Positions 17,601 to 32,600 of a DNA stretch of 64,000 nt are shown piece by piece. Under the pieces are notes generated by a model. The model worked only from the letters and a program-made list of their open reading frames with translations, was not told where the DNA came from and made no database searches. This DNA is from Meconema thalassinum (lineage: Eukaryota; Arthropoda; Insecta; Orthoptera; Tettigoniidae): the NCBI GenBank assembly GCA_946902985.2, contig OX336397.1:147677890-147741889 (forward strand), written 5' to 3'. The translations under genes and the position numbers were made by a program. Every line of letters starts with the position of its first letter. The stretch's first letter is position 1.

Positions 17601-20600
17601 TATAAAGGGAGGTGGCGCGCAGTTCGTCACTCCTGTGGGGGTCCGGGCGGGGACACCAAGAGCCCGCCGATGAGCCTAACTTGGTGTCCTAGGAGAAACC
17701 CCACACAAGAAACGGCACAAACCTAGAAGAATTGCTGAGTTTTAATTCACCGGCCGTGAAAGCCAATATACCATCTTTTTGGAAGCCTTCATAGGGAGGT
17801 TAAGGCTGCTTGAACTTTTAGTTCTCGTAGTCAAGTGGTGCAGTTGCACCTTATATAAAGGGAGGTGGCGCGCAGTTCGTCACTCCTGTGGGGGTCCGGG
17901 CGGGGACACCAAGAGCCCGCCGATGAGCCTAAATTGGTGTCCTAGGCGAAACCCCACACAAGACACGGCACAAACCTAGAAGAATTGCTGAGTTTTAATT
18001 CACCGGCCGTGAATGCCAATATACCATCTTTTTGGAAGCCTTCATAGGGAGGTTAAGGCTGCTTGAACTTTTAGTTCTCGTAGTCAAGTGGTGCAGTTGC
18101 ACCTTATATAAAGGGAGGTGGCGCGCAGTTCGTCACTCCTGTGGGGGTCCGGGCGGGGACACCAAGAGCCCGCCGATGAGCCTAACTTGGTGTCCTAGGC
18201 GAAACCCCACACAAGACACGGCACAAACCTAGAAGAATTGCTGAGTTTTAATTCACCGGCCGTGAAAGCCAATATACCATCTTTTTGGAAGCCTTCATAG
18301 GGAGGTTAAGGCTGCTTGAACTTTTAGTTCTCGTAGTCAAGTGGTGCAGTTGCACCTTATATAAAGGGAGGTGGCGCGCAGTTCGTCACTCCTGTGGGGG
18401 TCCGGGCGGGGACACCAAGAGCCCGCCGATGAGCCTAACTTGGTGTCCTAGGCGAAACCCCACACAAGACACGGCACAAACCTAGAAGAATTGCTGAGTT
18501 TTAATTCACCGGCCGTGAAAGCCAATATACCATCTTTTTGGAAGCCTTCATAGGGAGGTTAAGGCTGCTTGAACTTTTAGTTCTCGTAGTCAAGTGGAGC
18601 AGTTGCACCTTATATAAAGGGAGGTGGTGCGCAGTTCGTCACTCCTGTGGGGGTCCGGGCGGGGACACCAAGAGCCCGCCGATGAGCCTAACTTGGTGTC
18701 CTAGGCGAAACCCCACACAAGACACGGCACAAACCTAGAAGAATTGCTGAGTTTTAATTCACCGGCCGTGAAAGCCAATATACCATCTTTTTGGAAGCCT
18801 TCATAGGGAGGTTAAGGCTGCTTGAACTTTTAGTTCTCGTAGTCAAGAGGTGCAGTTGCACCTTATATAAAGGGAGGTGGCGCGCAGTTCGTCACTCCTG
18901 TGGCGGTCCGGGCGGGGACACCAAGAGCCCGCCGATGAGCCTAACTTGGTGTCCTAGGCGAAACCCCACACAAGACACGGCACAAACCTAGAAGAATTGC
19001 TGAGTTTTAATTCACCGGCCGTGAAAGCCAATATACCATCTTTTTGAAAGCCTTCATAGGGAGGTTAAGGCTGCTTGAACTTTTAGTTCTCGTAGTCAAG
19101 TGGTGCAGTTGCACCTTATATAAAGGGAGGTGGCGCGCAGTTCGTCACTCCTGTGGGGGTCCGGGCGGGGACACCAAGAGCCCGCCGATGAGCATAACTT
19201 GGTCTCCTAGGCGAAACCCCACATAAGACACGGCACAAACCTAGAAGAATTGCTGAGTTTTAATTCACCGGCCGTGAAAGCCAATATACCATCTTTTTGA
19301 AAGCCTTCATAGGGAGGTTAAGGCTGCTTGAACTTTTAGTTCTCGTAGTCAAGTGGTGCAGTTGCACCTTATATAAAGGGAGGTGGCGCGCAGTTCGTCA
19401 CTCCTGTGGGGGTCCGGGCGGGGACACCAAGAGCCCGCCGATGAGCATAACTTGGTGTCCTAGGCGAAACCCCACACAAGACACGGCACAAACCTAGAAG
19501 AATTGCTGAGTTTTAATTCACCGGCCGTGAAAGCCAATATACCATCTTTTTGGAAGCCTTCATAGGGAGGTTAAGGCTGCTTGAACTTTTAGTTCTCGTA
19601 GTCAAGTGGAGCAGTTGCACCTTATATAAAGGGAGGTGGCGCGCAGTTCGTCACTCCTGTGGGGGTCCGGGCGGGGACACCAAGAGCCCGCCGATGAGCC
19701 TAACTTGGTGTCCTAGGCGAAACCCCACACAAGACACGGCACAAACCTAGAAGAATTGCTGAGTTTTAATTCACCGTCCGTGAAAGCCAATATACCATCT
19801 TTTTGGAAGCCTTCATAGGGAGGTTATGGCTGCTTGAACTTTTAGTTCTCGTAGTCAAGAGGTGCAGTTGCACCTTATATAAAGGTAGGTGGCGCGCAGT
19901 TCGTCACTCCTGTGGCGGTCCAGGCGGGGACACCAAGAGCCCGCCGATGAGCCTAACTTGGTGTCCTAGGCGAAACCCCACACAAGACACGGCACAAACC
20001 TAGAAGAATTGCTGAGTTTTAATTCACCGGCCGTGAAAGCCAATATACCATCTTTTAGAAAGCCTTCATAGGGAGGTTAAGGCTGCTTGAAATTTTAGTT
20101 CTCGTAGTCAAGTGGTGCAGTTGCACCTTATATAAAGGGAGGTGGCGCGCAGTTCGTCACTCCTGTGGGGGTCCGGGCGGGGACACCAAGAGCCCGCCGA
20201 TGAGCCTAACTTGGTGTCCTAGGCGAAACCCCACACAAGACACGGCACAAACCTAGAAGAATTGCTGAGTTTTAATTCAGCGGCCGTGAAAGCCAATATA
20301 CCATCTTTTTGGAAGCCTTCATAGGGAGGTTAAGGCTGCTTGAAATTTAGTTCTCGTAGTCAAGTGGTGCAGTTGCACCTTATATAAAGGGAGGTGGCGC
20401 GCAGTTCGTCACTCCTGTGGGGGTCCGGGCGGGGACACCAAGAGCCCGCCGATGAGCCTAACTTGGTGTCCTAGGCGAAACCCCACACAAGACACGGCAC
20501 AAACCTAGAAGAATTGCTGAGTTTTAATTCACCGGCCGTGAAAGCCAATATACCATCTTTTTGGAAGCCTTCATAGGGAGGTTAAGGCTGCTTGAACTTT

Positions 20601-23600
20601 GAGTTCTCGTAGTCAAGTGGTGCAGTTGCACCTTATATAAAGGGAGGTGGCGCGCAGTTCGTCACTCCTGTGGGGGTCCGGGCGGGGACACCAAGAGCCG
20701 GCCGATGAGCCTAACTTGGTGTCCTAGGCGAAACCCCACACAAGACACGGCACAAACCTAGAAGAGTTGCTGAGTTTTAATTCACCGGCCGTGAAAGCCA
20801 ATATACCATCTTTTTGGAAGCCTTCATAGGGAGGTTAAGGCTGCTTGAATTTTTAGTTCTCGTAGTCAAGTGGTGCAGTTGCACCTTATATAAAGGGAGG
20901 TGGCGCGCAGTTCGTCACTCCTGTGGGGGTCCGGGCGGGGACACCAAGAGCCCGCCGATGAGCCTAAATTGGTGTCCTAGGCGAAACCCCACACAAGACA
21001 CGGCACAAACCTAGAAGAATTGCTGAGTTTTAATTCACCGGCCGTGAAAACCAATATACCATCTTTTTGGAAGCCTTCATAGGGAGGTTAAGGCTGCTTG
21101 AACTTTTAGTTCTCGTAGTCAAGTGGTGCAGTTGCACCTTATATAAAGGGAGGTGGCGCGCAGTTCGTCACTCCTGTGGGGGTCCGGGCGGGGACACCAT
21201 GAGCCCGCCGATGAGCCTAACTTGGTGTCCTAGGCGAAACCCCACACAAGACACGGCACAAACCTAGAAGAATTGCTGAGTTTTAATTCACCAGCCGTGA
21301 AAGCCAATATACCATCTTTTTGGAAGCCTTCATAGGGAGGTTAAGGCTGCTTGAACTTTTAGTTCTCGTAGTCAAGTGGTGCAGTTGCACCTTATATAAA
21401 GGGAGGTGGCGCGCAGTTCGTCACTCCTGTGGGGGTCCGGGCGGGGACACCAAGAGCCCGCCGATGAGCCTAACTTGGTGTCCTAGGCGAAACCCCACAC
21501 AAGACACGGCACAAACCTAGAAGAATTGCTGAGTTTTAATTCACCGGCCGTGAAAGCCAATATACCATCTTTTTGGAAGCCTTCATAGGGAGGTTAAGGC
21601 TGCTTGAACTTTTAGTTCTCGTAGTCAAGTGGTGCAGTTGCACCTTATATAAAGGGAGGTGGCGCGCAGTTCGTCACTCCTGTGGGGGTCCGGGCGGGGA
21701 CACCAAGAGCCCGCCGATGAGCCTAACTTGGTGTCCTAGGCGAAACCCCACACAAGACACGGCACAAACCTAGAAGAATTGCTGAGTTTTAATTCACCGG
21801 CCGTGAAAGCCAATATACCATCTTTTTGGAAGCCTTCATAGGGAGGTTAAGGCTGCTTGAACTTTTAGTTCTCGTAGTCAAGTGGAGCAGTTGCACCTTA
21901 TATAAAGGGAGGTGGCGCGCAGTTCGTCACTCCTGTGGGGGTCCGGGCGGGGACACCAAGAGCCCGCCGATGAGCCTAACTTGGTGTCCTAGGCGAAACC
22001 CCACACAAGACACGGCACAAACCTAGAAGAATTGCTGAGTTTTAATTCACCGGCCGTGAAAGCCAATATACCATCTTTTTGGAAGCCTTCATAGGGAGGT
22101 TAAGGCTGCTTGAACTTTTAGTTCTCGTAGTCAAGAGGTGCAGTTGCACCTTATATAAAGGGAGGTGGCGCGCAGTTCGTCACTCCTGTGGCGGTCCGGG
22201 CGGGGACACCAAGAGCCCGCCGATGAGCCTAACTTGGTGTCCTAGGCGAAATCCCACACAAGACACGGCACAAACCTAGAAGAATTGCTGAGTTTTAATT
22301 CACCGGCCGTAAAAGCCAATATACCATCTTTTTGAAAGCCTTCATAGGGAGGTTAAGGCTGCTTGAACTTTTAGTTCTCGTAGTCAAGTGGTGCAGTTGC
22401 ACCTTATATAAAGGGAGGTGGCGCGCAGTTCGTCACTCCTGTGGGGGTCCGGGCGGGGACACCAAGAGCCCGCCGATGAGCCTAACTTGGTGTCCTAGGC
22501 GAAACCCCACACAAGACACGGCACAAACCTAGAAGAATTGCTGAGTTTTAATTCACCGGCCGTGAAAGCCAATATACCATCTTTTTGGAAGCCTTCATAG
22601 GGAGGTTAAGGCTGCTTGAACTTTTAGTTCTCGTAGTCAACTGGTGCAGTTGCACCTTATGTAAAGGGAGGTGGCGCGCAGTTCGTCACTCCTGTGGGGG
22701 TCCGGGCGGGGACACCAAGAGCCCGCCGATGAGCCTAACTTGGTGTCCTAGGCGAAACCCCACACAAGACACGGCACAAACCTAGAAGAATTGCTGAGTT
22801 TTAATTCACCGGCCGTGAAAGCCAATATACCATCTTTTTGGAAGCCTTCATAGGGAGGTTAAGGCTGCTTGAACTTTTAGTTCTCGTAGTCAAGTGGAGC
22901 AGTTGCACCTTATATAAAGGGAGGTGGTGCGCAGTTCGTCACTCCTGTGGGGGTCCGGGCGGGGACACCAAGAGCCCGCCGATGAGCCTAACTTGGTGTC
23001 CTAGGCGAAACCCCACACAAGACACGGCACAAACCTAGAAGAATTGCTGAGTTTTAATTCACCGGCCGTGAAAGCCAATATACCATCTTTTTGGAAGCCT
23101 TCATAGGGAGGTTAAGGCTGCTTGAACTTTTAGTTCTCGTAGTCAAGAGGTGCAGTTGCACCTTATATAAAGGGAGGTGGCGCGCAGTTCGTCACTCCTG
23201 TGGCGGTCCGGCCGGGGACACCAAGAGCCCGCCGATGAGCCTAACTTGGTGTCCTAGGCGAAACCCCACACAAGACACGGCACAAACCTAGAAGAATTGC
23301 TGAGTTTTAATTCACCGGCCGTGAAAGCCAATATACCATCTTTTTGAAAGCCTTCATAGGGAGGTTAAGGCTGCTTGAAATTTTAGTTCTCGTAGTCAAG
23401 TGGTGCAGTTGCACCTTATATAAAGGGAGGTGGCGCGCAGTTCGTCACTCCTGTGGGGGTCCGGGCGGGGACACCAAGAGCCCGCCGATGAGCATAACTT
23501 GGTGTCCTAGGCGAAACCCCACACAAGACACGGCACAAACCTAGAAGAATTGCTGAGTTTTAATTCACCGGCCGTGAAAGCCAATATACCATCTTTTTGA

Positions 23601-26600
23601 AAGCCTTCATAGGGAGGTTAAGGCTGCTTGAACTTTTAGTTCTCGTAGTCAAGTGGTGCAGTTGCACCTTATATAAAGGGAGGTGGCGCGCAGTTCGTCA
23701 CTCCTGTGGGGGTCCGGGCGGGGACACCAAGAGCCCGCCGATGAGCATAACTTGGTGTCCTAGGCGAAACCCCACGCAAGACACGGCACAAACCTAGAAG
23801 AATTGCTGAGTTTTAATTCACCGGCCGTGAAAGCCAATATACCATCTTTTTGGAAGCCTTCATAGGGAGGTTAAGGCTGCTTGAACTTTTAGTTCTCGTA
23901 GTCAAGTGGAGCAGTTGCACCTTATATAAAGGGAGGTGGCGCGCAGTTCGTCACTCCTGTGGGGGTCCGGGCGGGGACACCAAGAGCCCGCCGATGAGCC
24001 TAACTTGGTGTCCTAGGCGAAACCCCACACAAGACACGGCACAAACCTAGAAGAATTGCTGAGTTTTAATTCACCGGCCGTGAAAGCCAATATACCATCT
24101 TTTTGGAAGCCTTCATAGGGAGGTTATGGCTGCTTGAACTTTTAGTTCTCGTACTCAAGAGGTGCAGTTGCACCTTATATAAAGGGAGGTGGCGCGCAGT
24201 TCGTCACTCCTGTGGCGGTCCGGGCGGGGACACCAAGAGCCCGCCGATGAGCCTAACTTGGTGTCCTAGGCGAAACCCCACACAAGACACGGCACAAACC
24301 TAGAAGAATTGCTGAGTTTTAATTCACCGGCCGTGAAAGCCAATATACCATCTTTTTGGAAGCCATCATAGGGAGGTTAAGGCTGCTTGAACTTTTAGTT
24401 CTCGTAGTCAAGTGGTGCAGTTGCACCTTATATAAAGGGAGGTGGCGCGCAGTTCGTCACTCCTGTGGGGGTCCGGGCGGGGACACCAAGAGCCGGCCGA
24501 TGAGCCTAACTTGGTGTCCTAGGCGAAACCCCACACAAGACACGGCACAAACCTAGAAGAATTGCTGAGTTTTAATTCACCGGCCGTGAAAGCCAATATA
24601 CCATCTTTTTGGAAGCCTTCATAGGGAGGTTAAGGCTGCTTGAATTTTTAGTTCTCGTAGTCAAGTGGTGCAGTTGCACCTTATATAAAGGGAGGTGGCG
24701 CGCAGTTCGTCACTCCTGTGGGGGTCCGGGCGGGGACACCAAGAGCCCGCCGATGAGCCTAAATTGGTGTCCTAGGCGAAACCCCACACAAGACACGGCA
24801 CAAACCTAGAAGAATTGCTGAGTTTTAATTCACCGGCCGTGAAAGCCAATATACCATCTTTTTGGAAGCCTTCATAGGGAGGTTAAGGCTGCTTGAACTT
24901 TTAGTTCTCGTAGTCAAGTGGTGCAGTTGCACCTTATATAAAGGGAGGTGGCGCGCAGTTCGTCACTCCTGTGGGGGTCCGGGCGGGGACACCAAGAGCC
25001 CGCCGATGAGCCTAACTTGGTGTCCTAGGCGAAACCCCACACAAGACACGGCACAAACCTAGAAGAATTGCTGAGTTTTAATTCACCGGCCGTGAAAGCC
25101 AATATACCATCTTTTTGGAAGCCTTCATAGGGAGGTTAAGGCTGCTTGAACTTTTAGTTCTCGTAGTCAAGAGGTGCAGTTGCACCTTATATAAAGGGAA
25201 GTGGCGCGCAGTTCGTCACTCCTGTGGGGGTCCGGGCGGGGACACCAAGAGCCCGCCGATGAGCCTAACTTGGTGTCCTAGGCGAAACCCCACACAAGAC
25301 ACGGCACAAACCTAGAAGAATTGCTGAGTTTTAATTCACCGGCCGTGAAAGCCAATATACCATCTTTTTGGAAGCCTTCATAGGGACGTTAAGGCTGCTT
25401 GAACTTTTAGTTCTCGTAGTCAAGTGGTGCAGTTGCACCTTATATAAAGGGAGGTGGCGCGCAGTTCGTCACTCCTGTGGGGGTCCGGGCGGGGACACCA
25501 AGAGCCCGCCGATGAGCCTAACTTGGTGTCCTAGGCGAAACCCCACACAAGACACGGCACAAACCTAGAAGAATTGCTGAGTTTTAATTCACCGGCCGTG
25601 AAAGCCAATATACCATCTTTTTGGAAGCCTTCAAAGGGAGGTTAAGGCTGCTTGAAATTTTAGTTCTCGTAGTCAAGTGGTGCAGTTGCACCTTATATAA
25701 AGGGAGGTGGCGCGCAGTTCGTCACTCCTGTGGGGGTCCGGGCGGGGACACCAAGAGCCCGCCGATGAGCCTAACTTGGTGTCCTAGGCGAAACCCCACA
25801 CAAGACACGGCACAAACCTAGAAGAATTGCTGAGTTTTAATTCACCGGCCGTGAAAGCCAATATACCATCTTTTTGGAAGCCTTCAAAGGGAGGTTAAGG
25901 CTGCTTGAACTTTAAGTTCTCGTAGTCAAGTGGTGCAGTTGCACCTTATATAAAGGGAGGTGGCGCGCAGTTCGTCACTCCTGTGGGGGTCCGGGCGGGG
26001 ACACCAAGAGCCCGCCGATGAGCCTAACTTGGTGTCCTAGGCGAAACCCCACACAAGACACGGCACAAACCTAGAAGAATTGCTGAGTTTTAATTCACCG
26101 GCCGTGAAAGCCAATATACCATCTTTTTGGAAGTCTTCATAGGGAGGTTAAGGCTGCTTGAACTTTTAGTTCTCGTAGTCAAGTGGTGCAGTTGCACCTT
26201 ATATAAAGGGAGGTGGCGCGCAGTTCGTCACTCCTGTGGGGGTCCGGGCGGGGACACCAAGAGCCCGCCGATGAGCCTAAATTGGTGTCCTAGGCGAAAC
26301 CCCCCACAAGACACGGCACAAACCTAGAAGAATTGCTGAGTTTTAATTCACCGGCCGTGAATGCCAATATACCATCTTTTTGGAAGCCTTCATAGGGAGG
26401 TTAAGGCTGCTTGAACTTTTAGTTCTCGTAGTCAAGTGGTGCAGTTGCACCTTATATAAAGGGAGGTGGCGCGCAGTTCGTCACTCCTGTGGGGGTCCGG
26501 GCGGGGACACCAAGAGCCCGCCGATGAGCCTAACTTGGTGTCCTAGGCGAAACCCCACACAAGACACGGCACAAACCTAGAAGAATTGCTGAGTTTTAAT

Positions 26601-29600
26601 TCACCGGCCGTGAAAGCCAATATACCATCTTTTTGGAAGCCTTCATAGGGAGGTTAAGGCTGCTTGAACTTTTAGTTCTCGTAGTCAAGTGGTGCAGTTG
26701 CACCTTATATAAAGGGAGGTGGCGCGCAGTTCGTCACTCCTGTGGGGGTCCGGGCGGGGACACCAAGAGCCCGCCGATGAGCCTAACTTGGTGTCCTAGG
26801 CGAAACCCCACACAAGACACGGCACAAACCTAGAAGAATTGCTGAGTTTTAATTCACCGGCCGTGAAAGCCAATATACCATCTTTTTGGAAGCCTTCATA
26901 GGGAGGTTAAGGCTGCTTGAACTTTTAGTTCTCGTAGTCAAGTGGAGCAGTTGCACCTTATATAAAGGGAGGTGGTGCGCAGTTCGTCACTCCTGTGGGG
27001 GTCCGGGCGGGGACACCAAGAGCCCGCCGATGAGCCTAACTTGGTGTCCTAGGCGAAACCCCACACAAGACACGGCACAAACCTAGAAGAATTGCTGAGT
27101 TTTAATTCACCGGCCGTGAAAGCCAATATACCATCTTTTTGGAAGCCTTCATAGGGAGGTTAAGGCTGCTTGAACTTTTAGTTCTCGTAGTCAAGAGGTG
27201 CAGTTGCACCTTATATAAAGGGAGGTGGCGCGCAGTTCGTCACTCCTGTGGCGGTCCGGGCGGGGACACCAAGAGCCCGCCGATGAGCCTAACTTGGTGT
27301 CCTAGGCGAAACCCCACACAAGACACGGCACAAACCTAGAAGAATTGCTGAGTTTTAATTCACCGGCCGTGAAAGCCAATATACCATCTTTTTGAAAGCC
27401 TTCATAGGGAGGTTAAGGCTGCTTGAACTTTTAGTTCTCGTAGTCAAGTGGTGCAGTTGCACCTTATATAAAGGGAGGTGGCGCGCAGTTCGTCACTCCT
27501 GTGGGGGTCCGGGCGGGGACACCAAGAGCCCGCCGATGAGCCTAACTTGGTGTCCTAGGCGAAACCCCACACAAGACACGGCACAAACCTAGAAGAATTG
27601 CTGAGTTTTAATTCAGCGGCCGTGAAAGCCAATATACCATCTTTTTGGAAGCCTTTATAGGGAGGTTAAGGCTGCTTGAAATTTAGTTCTCGTAGTCAAG
27701 TGGTGCAGTTGCACCTTATATAAAGGGAGGTGGCGCGCAGTTCGTCACTCCTGTGGGGGTCCGGGCGGGGACACCAAGAGCCCGCCGATGAGCCTAACTT
27801 GGTGTCCTAGGCGAAACCCCACACAAGACACGGCACAAACCTAGAAGAATTGCTGAGTTTTAATTCACCGGCCGTGAAAGCCAATATACCATCTTTTTGG
27901 AAGCCTTCATAGGGAGGTTAAGGCTGCTTGAACTTTTAGTTCTCGTAGTCAAGTGGTGCAGTTGCACCTTATATAAAGAGAGGTGGCGCGCAGTTCGTCA
28001 CTCCTGTGGGGGTCCGGGCGGGGACACCAAGAGCCCGCCGATGAGCCTAACTTGGTGTCCTAGGCGAAACCCCACACAAGACACGGCACAAACCTAGAAG
28101 AATTGCTGAGTTTTAATTCAACGGCCGTGAAAGCCAATATACCATCTTTTTGGAAGCCTTCATAGGGAGGTTAAGGCTGCTTGAACTTTTAGTTCTCGTA
28201 GTCAAGTGGTGCAGTTGCACCTTATATAAAGGGAGGTGGCGCGCAGTTCGTCACTCCTGTGGGGGTCCGGGCGGGGACACCAAGAGCCCGCCGATGAGCC
28301 TAACTTGGTGTCCTAGGCGAAACCCCACACAAGACACGGCACAAACCTAGAAGAATTGCTGAGTTTTAATTCACCGGCCGTGAAAGCCAATATACCATCT
28401 TTTTGGAAGCCTTCATAGGGAGGTTAAGGCTGCTTGAACTTTTAGTTCTCGTAGTCAAGTGGTGCAGTTGCACCTTATATAAAGGGAGGTGGCGCGCAGT
28501 TCGTCACTCCTGTGGGGGTCCGGGCGGGGACACCAAGAGCCCGCCGATGACCCTAACTTGGTGTCCTAGGCGAAACCCCACACAAGACACGGCACAAACC
28601 TAGAAGAATTGCTGAGTTTTAATTCACCGGCCGTGAAAGCCAATATACCATCTTTTTGGAAGCCTTCATAGGGAGGTTAAGGCTGCTTGAACTTTTAGTT
28701 CTCGTAGTCAAGTGGAGCAGTTGCACCTTATATAAAGGGAGGTGGCGCGCAGTTCGTCACTCCTGTGGGGGTCCGGGCGGGGACACCAAGAGCCCGCCGA
28801 TGAGCCTAACTTGGTGTCCTAGGCGAAACCCCACACAAGACACGGCACAAACCTAGAAGAATTGCTGAGTTTTAATTCACCGGCCGTGAAAGCCAATATA
28901 CCATCTTTTTGGAAGCCTTAATAGGGAGGTTAAGGCTGCTTGAACTTTTAGTTCTCGTAGTCAAGAGGTGCAGTTGCACCTTATATAAAGGGAGGTGGCG
29001 CGCAGTTCGTCACTCCTGTGGCGGTCCGGGCGGGGACACCAAGAGCCCGCCGATGAGCCTAACTTGGTGTCCTAGGCGAAACCCCACACAAGACACGGCA
29101 CAAACCTAGAAGAATTGCTGAGTTTTAATTCACCGGCCGTGAAAGCCAATATACCATCTTTTTGGAAGCCTTCATAGGGACGTTAAGGCTGCTTGAACTT
29201 TTAGTTCTCGTAGTCAAGTGGTGCAGTTGCACCTTATATAAAGGGAGGTGGCGCGCAGTTCGTCACTCCTGTGGGGGTCCGGGCGGGGACACCAAGAGCC
29301 CGCCGATGAGCCTAACTTGGTGTCCTAGGCGAAACCCCACACAAGACACGGCACAAACCTAGAAGAATTGCTGAGTTATAATTCACCGGCCGTGAAAGGC
29401 AATATACCATCTTTTTGGAAGCCTTCAAAGGGAGGTTAAGGCTGCTTGAACTTTTAGTTCTCGTAGTCAAGTGGTGCAGTTGCACCTTATATAAAGGGAG
29501 GTGGCGCGCAGTTCGTCACTCCTGTGGGGGTCCGGGCGGGGACACCAAGAGCCCGCCGATGAGCCTAACTTGGTGTCCTAGGCGGAACCCCACACAAGAC

Positions 29601-32600
29601 ACGGCACAAACCTAGAAGAATTGCTGAGTTTTAATTCACCGGCCGTGAAAGCCAATATACCATCTTTTTGGAAGCCTTCATAGGGAGGTTAAGGCTGCTT
29701 GAACTTTTAGTTCTCGTAGTCAAGTGGTGCAGTTGCACCTTATATAAAGGGAGGTGGCGCGCAGTTCGTCACTCCTGTGGGGGTCCGGGCGGGGACACCA
29801 AGAGCCCGCCGATGAGCCTAACTTGGTGTCCTAGGCGGAACCCCACACAAGACACGGCACAAACCTAGAAGAATTGCTGAGTTTTAATTCACCGGCCGTG
29901 AAAGCCAATATACCATCTTTTTGGAAGCCTTCATAGGGAGGTTAAGGCTGCTTGAACTTTTAGTTCTCGTAGTCAAGTGGTGCAGTTGCACCTTATATAA
30001 AGGGAGGTGGCGCGCAGTTCGTCACTCCTGTGGGGGTCCGGGCGGGGACACCAAGAGCCCGCCGATGAGCCTAAATTGGTGTCCTAGGCGAAACCCCACA
30101 CAAGACATGGCACAAACCTAGAAGAATTGCTGAGTTTTAATTCACCGGCCGTGAAAGCCAATATACCATCTTTTTGGAAGCCTTCATAGGGAGGTTAAGG
30201 CTGCTTGAACTTTTAGTTCTCGTAGTCAAGTGGTGCAGTTGCACCTTATATAAAGGGAGGTGGCGCGCAGTTCGTCACTCCTGTGGGGGTCCGGGCGGGG
30301 ACACCAAGAGCCCGCCGATGAGCCTAACTTGGTGTCCTAGGCGAAACCCCACACAAGACACGGCATAAACCTAGAAGAATTGCTGAGTTTTAATTCACCG
30401 GCCGTGAAAGCCAATATACCTTCTTTTTGGAAGCCTTCATAGGGAGGTTAAGGCTGCTTGAACTTTTAGTTCTCGTAGTCAAGTGGTGCAGTTGCACCTT
30501 ATATAATGGGAGGTGGCGCACAGTTCGTCACTCCTGTGGGGGTCCGGGCAGGGACACCAAGAGCCCGCCGATGAGCCTAACTTGGTGTCCTAGCGAAACC
30601 CCACACAAGACACGGCACAAAACTAGAAGAATTGCTGAGTTTTAATTCACCGGCCGTGAAAGCCAATATACCAATTTTTTGGAAGCCTTCATAGGGAGGT
30701 TAAGGCTGCTTGAACTTTTAGTTCTCGTAGTCAAGTGGAGCAGTTGCACCTTATATAAAGGGAGGTGGCGCGCAGTTCGTCACTCCTGTGGGGGTCCAGG
30801 CGGGGACACCAAGAGCCCGCCGATGAGCCTAACTTGGTGTCCTAGGCGAAACCCCACACAAGACACGGCACAAACCTAGAAGAATTGCTGAGTTTTAATT
30901 CACCGGCCGTGAAAGCCAATATACCATCTTTTTGGAAGCCTTCATAGGGAGGTTAAGGCTGCTTGAACTTTTAGTTCTCGTAGTCAAGAGGTGCAGTTGC
31001 ACCTTATATCAAGGGAGGTGGCGCGCAGTTCGTCACTCCTGTGGCGGTCCGGGCGGGGACACCAAGAGCCCGCCGATGAGCCTAACTTGGTGTCCTAGGC
31101 GAAACCCCACACAAGACACGGCACAAACCTAGAAGAATTGCTGAGTTTTAATTCACCGGCCGTGAAAGCCAATATACCATCTTTTTGGAAGCCTTCGAAG
31201 GGAGGTTAAGGCTGCTTGAACTTTTAGTTCTCGTAGTCAAGTGGTGCAGTTGCACCTTATATAAAGGGAGGTGGCGCGCAGTTCGTCACTCCTGTGGGGG
31301 TCCGGGCGGGGACACCAAGAGCCCGCCGATGAGCCTAACTTGGTGTCCTAGGCGGAACCCCACACAAGACACGGCACAAACCTAGAAGAATTGCTGAGTT
31401 TTAATTCACCGGCCGTGAAAGCCAATATACCATCTTTTAGGAAGCTTTCATAGGGAGGTTAAGGCTGCTTGAACTTTTAGTTCTCGTAGTCAAGTGGTGC
31501 AGTTGCACCTTATATAAAGGGAGGTGGCGCGCAGTTCGTCACTCCTGTGGGGGTCCGGCGGGGACACCAAGAGCCCGCCGATGAGCCTAAATTGGTGTCC
31601 TAGGCGAAACCCCACACAAGACACGGCACAAACCTAGAAGAATTGCTGAGTTTTAATTCACCGCCCGTGAAAGCCAATATACCATCTTTTTGGAAGCCTT
31701 CATAGGGAGGTTAAGGCTGCTTGAAATTTTAGTTCTCGTAGTCAAGTGGTGCAGTTGCACCTTATATAAAGGGAGGTGGCGCACAGTTCGTCACTCCTGT
31801 GGGGGTCCGGGCGGGGACACCAAGAGCCCGCCGATGAGCCTAACTTGGTGTCCTAGGCGAAACCCCACACAAGACACGGCACAAACCTAGAAGAATTGCT
31901 GAGTTTTAATTCACCGGCCGTGAAAGCCAATATACCATCTTTTTGGAAGCCTTCATAGGGAGGTTAAGGCTGCTTGAACTTTTAGTTCTCGTAGTCAAGT
32001 GGTGCAGTTGCACCTTATATAAAGGGAGGTGGCGCGCAGTTCGTCACTCCTGTGGGGGTCCGGGCGGGGACACCAAGAGCCCGCCGATGAGCCTAACTTG
32101 GTGTCCTAGGCTAAACCCCACACAAGACACGGCCAAAACCTAGAAGAATTGCTGAGTTTTAATTCACCGGCCGTGAAAGCCAATATACCATCTTTTTGGA
32201 AGCCTTCATAGGGAGGTTAAGGCTGCTTGAACTTTTAGTTCTCGTAGTTAAGTGGTGCAGTTGCACCTTATATAAAGGGAGGTGGCGCGCAGTTCGTCAC
32301 TCCTGTGGGGGTCCGGGCGGGGACACCAAGAGCCCGCCGATGAGCCTAAATTGGTGTCCTAGGCGAAACCCCACACAAGACACGGCACAAACCTAGAAGA
32401 ATTGCTGAGTTTTAATTCACCGGCCGTGAAAGCCAATATACCATCTTTTTGGAAGCCTTCATAGGGAGGTTAAGGCTGCTTGAATTTTTAGTTCTCGTAG
32501 TCAAGTGGTGCAGTTGCACCTTATATAAAGGGAGGTGGCGCGCAGTTCGTCACTCCTGTGGGGGTCCGGGCGGGGACACCAAGAGCCCGCCGATGAGCCT

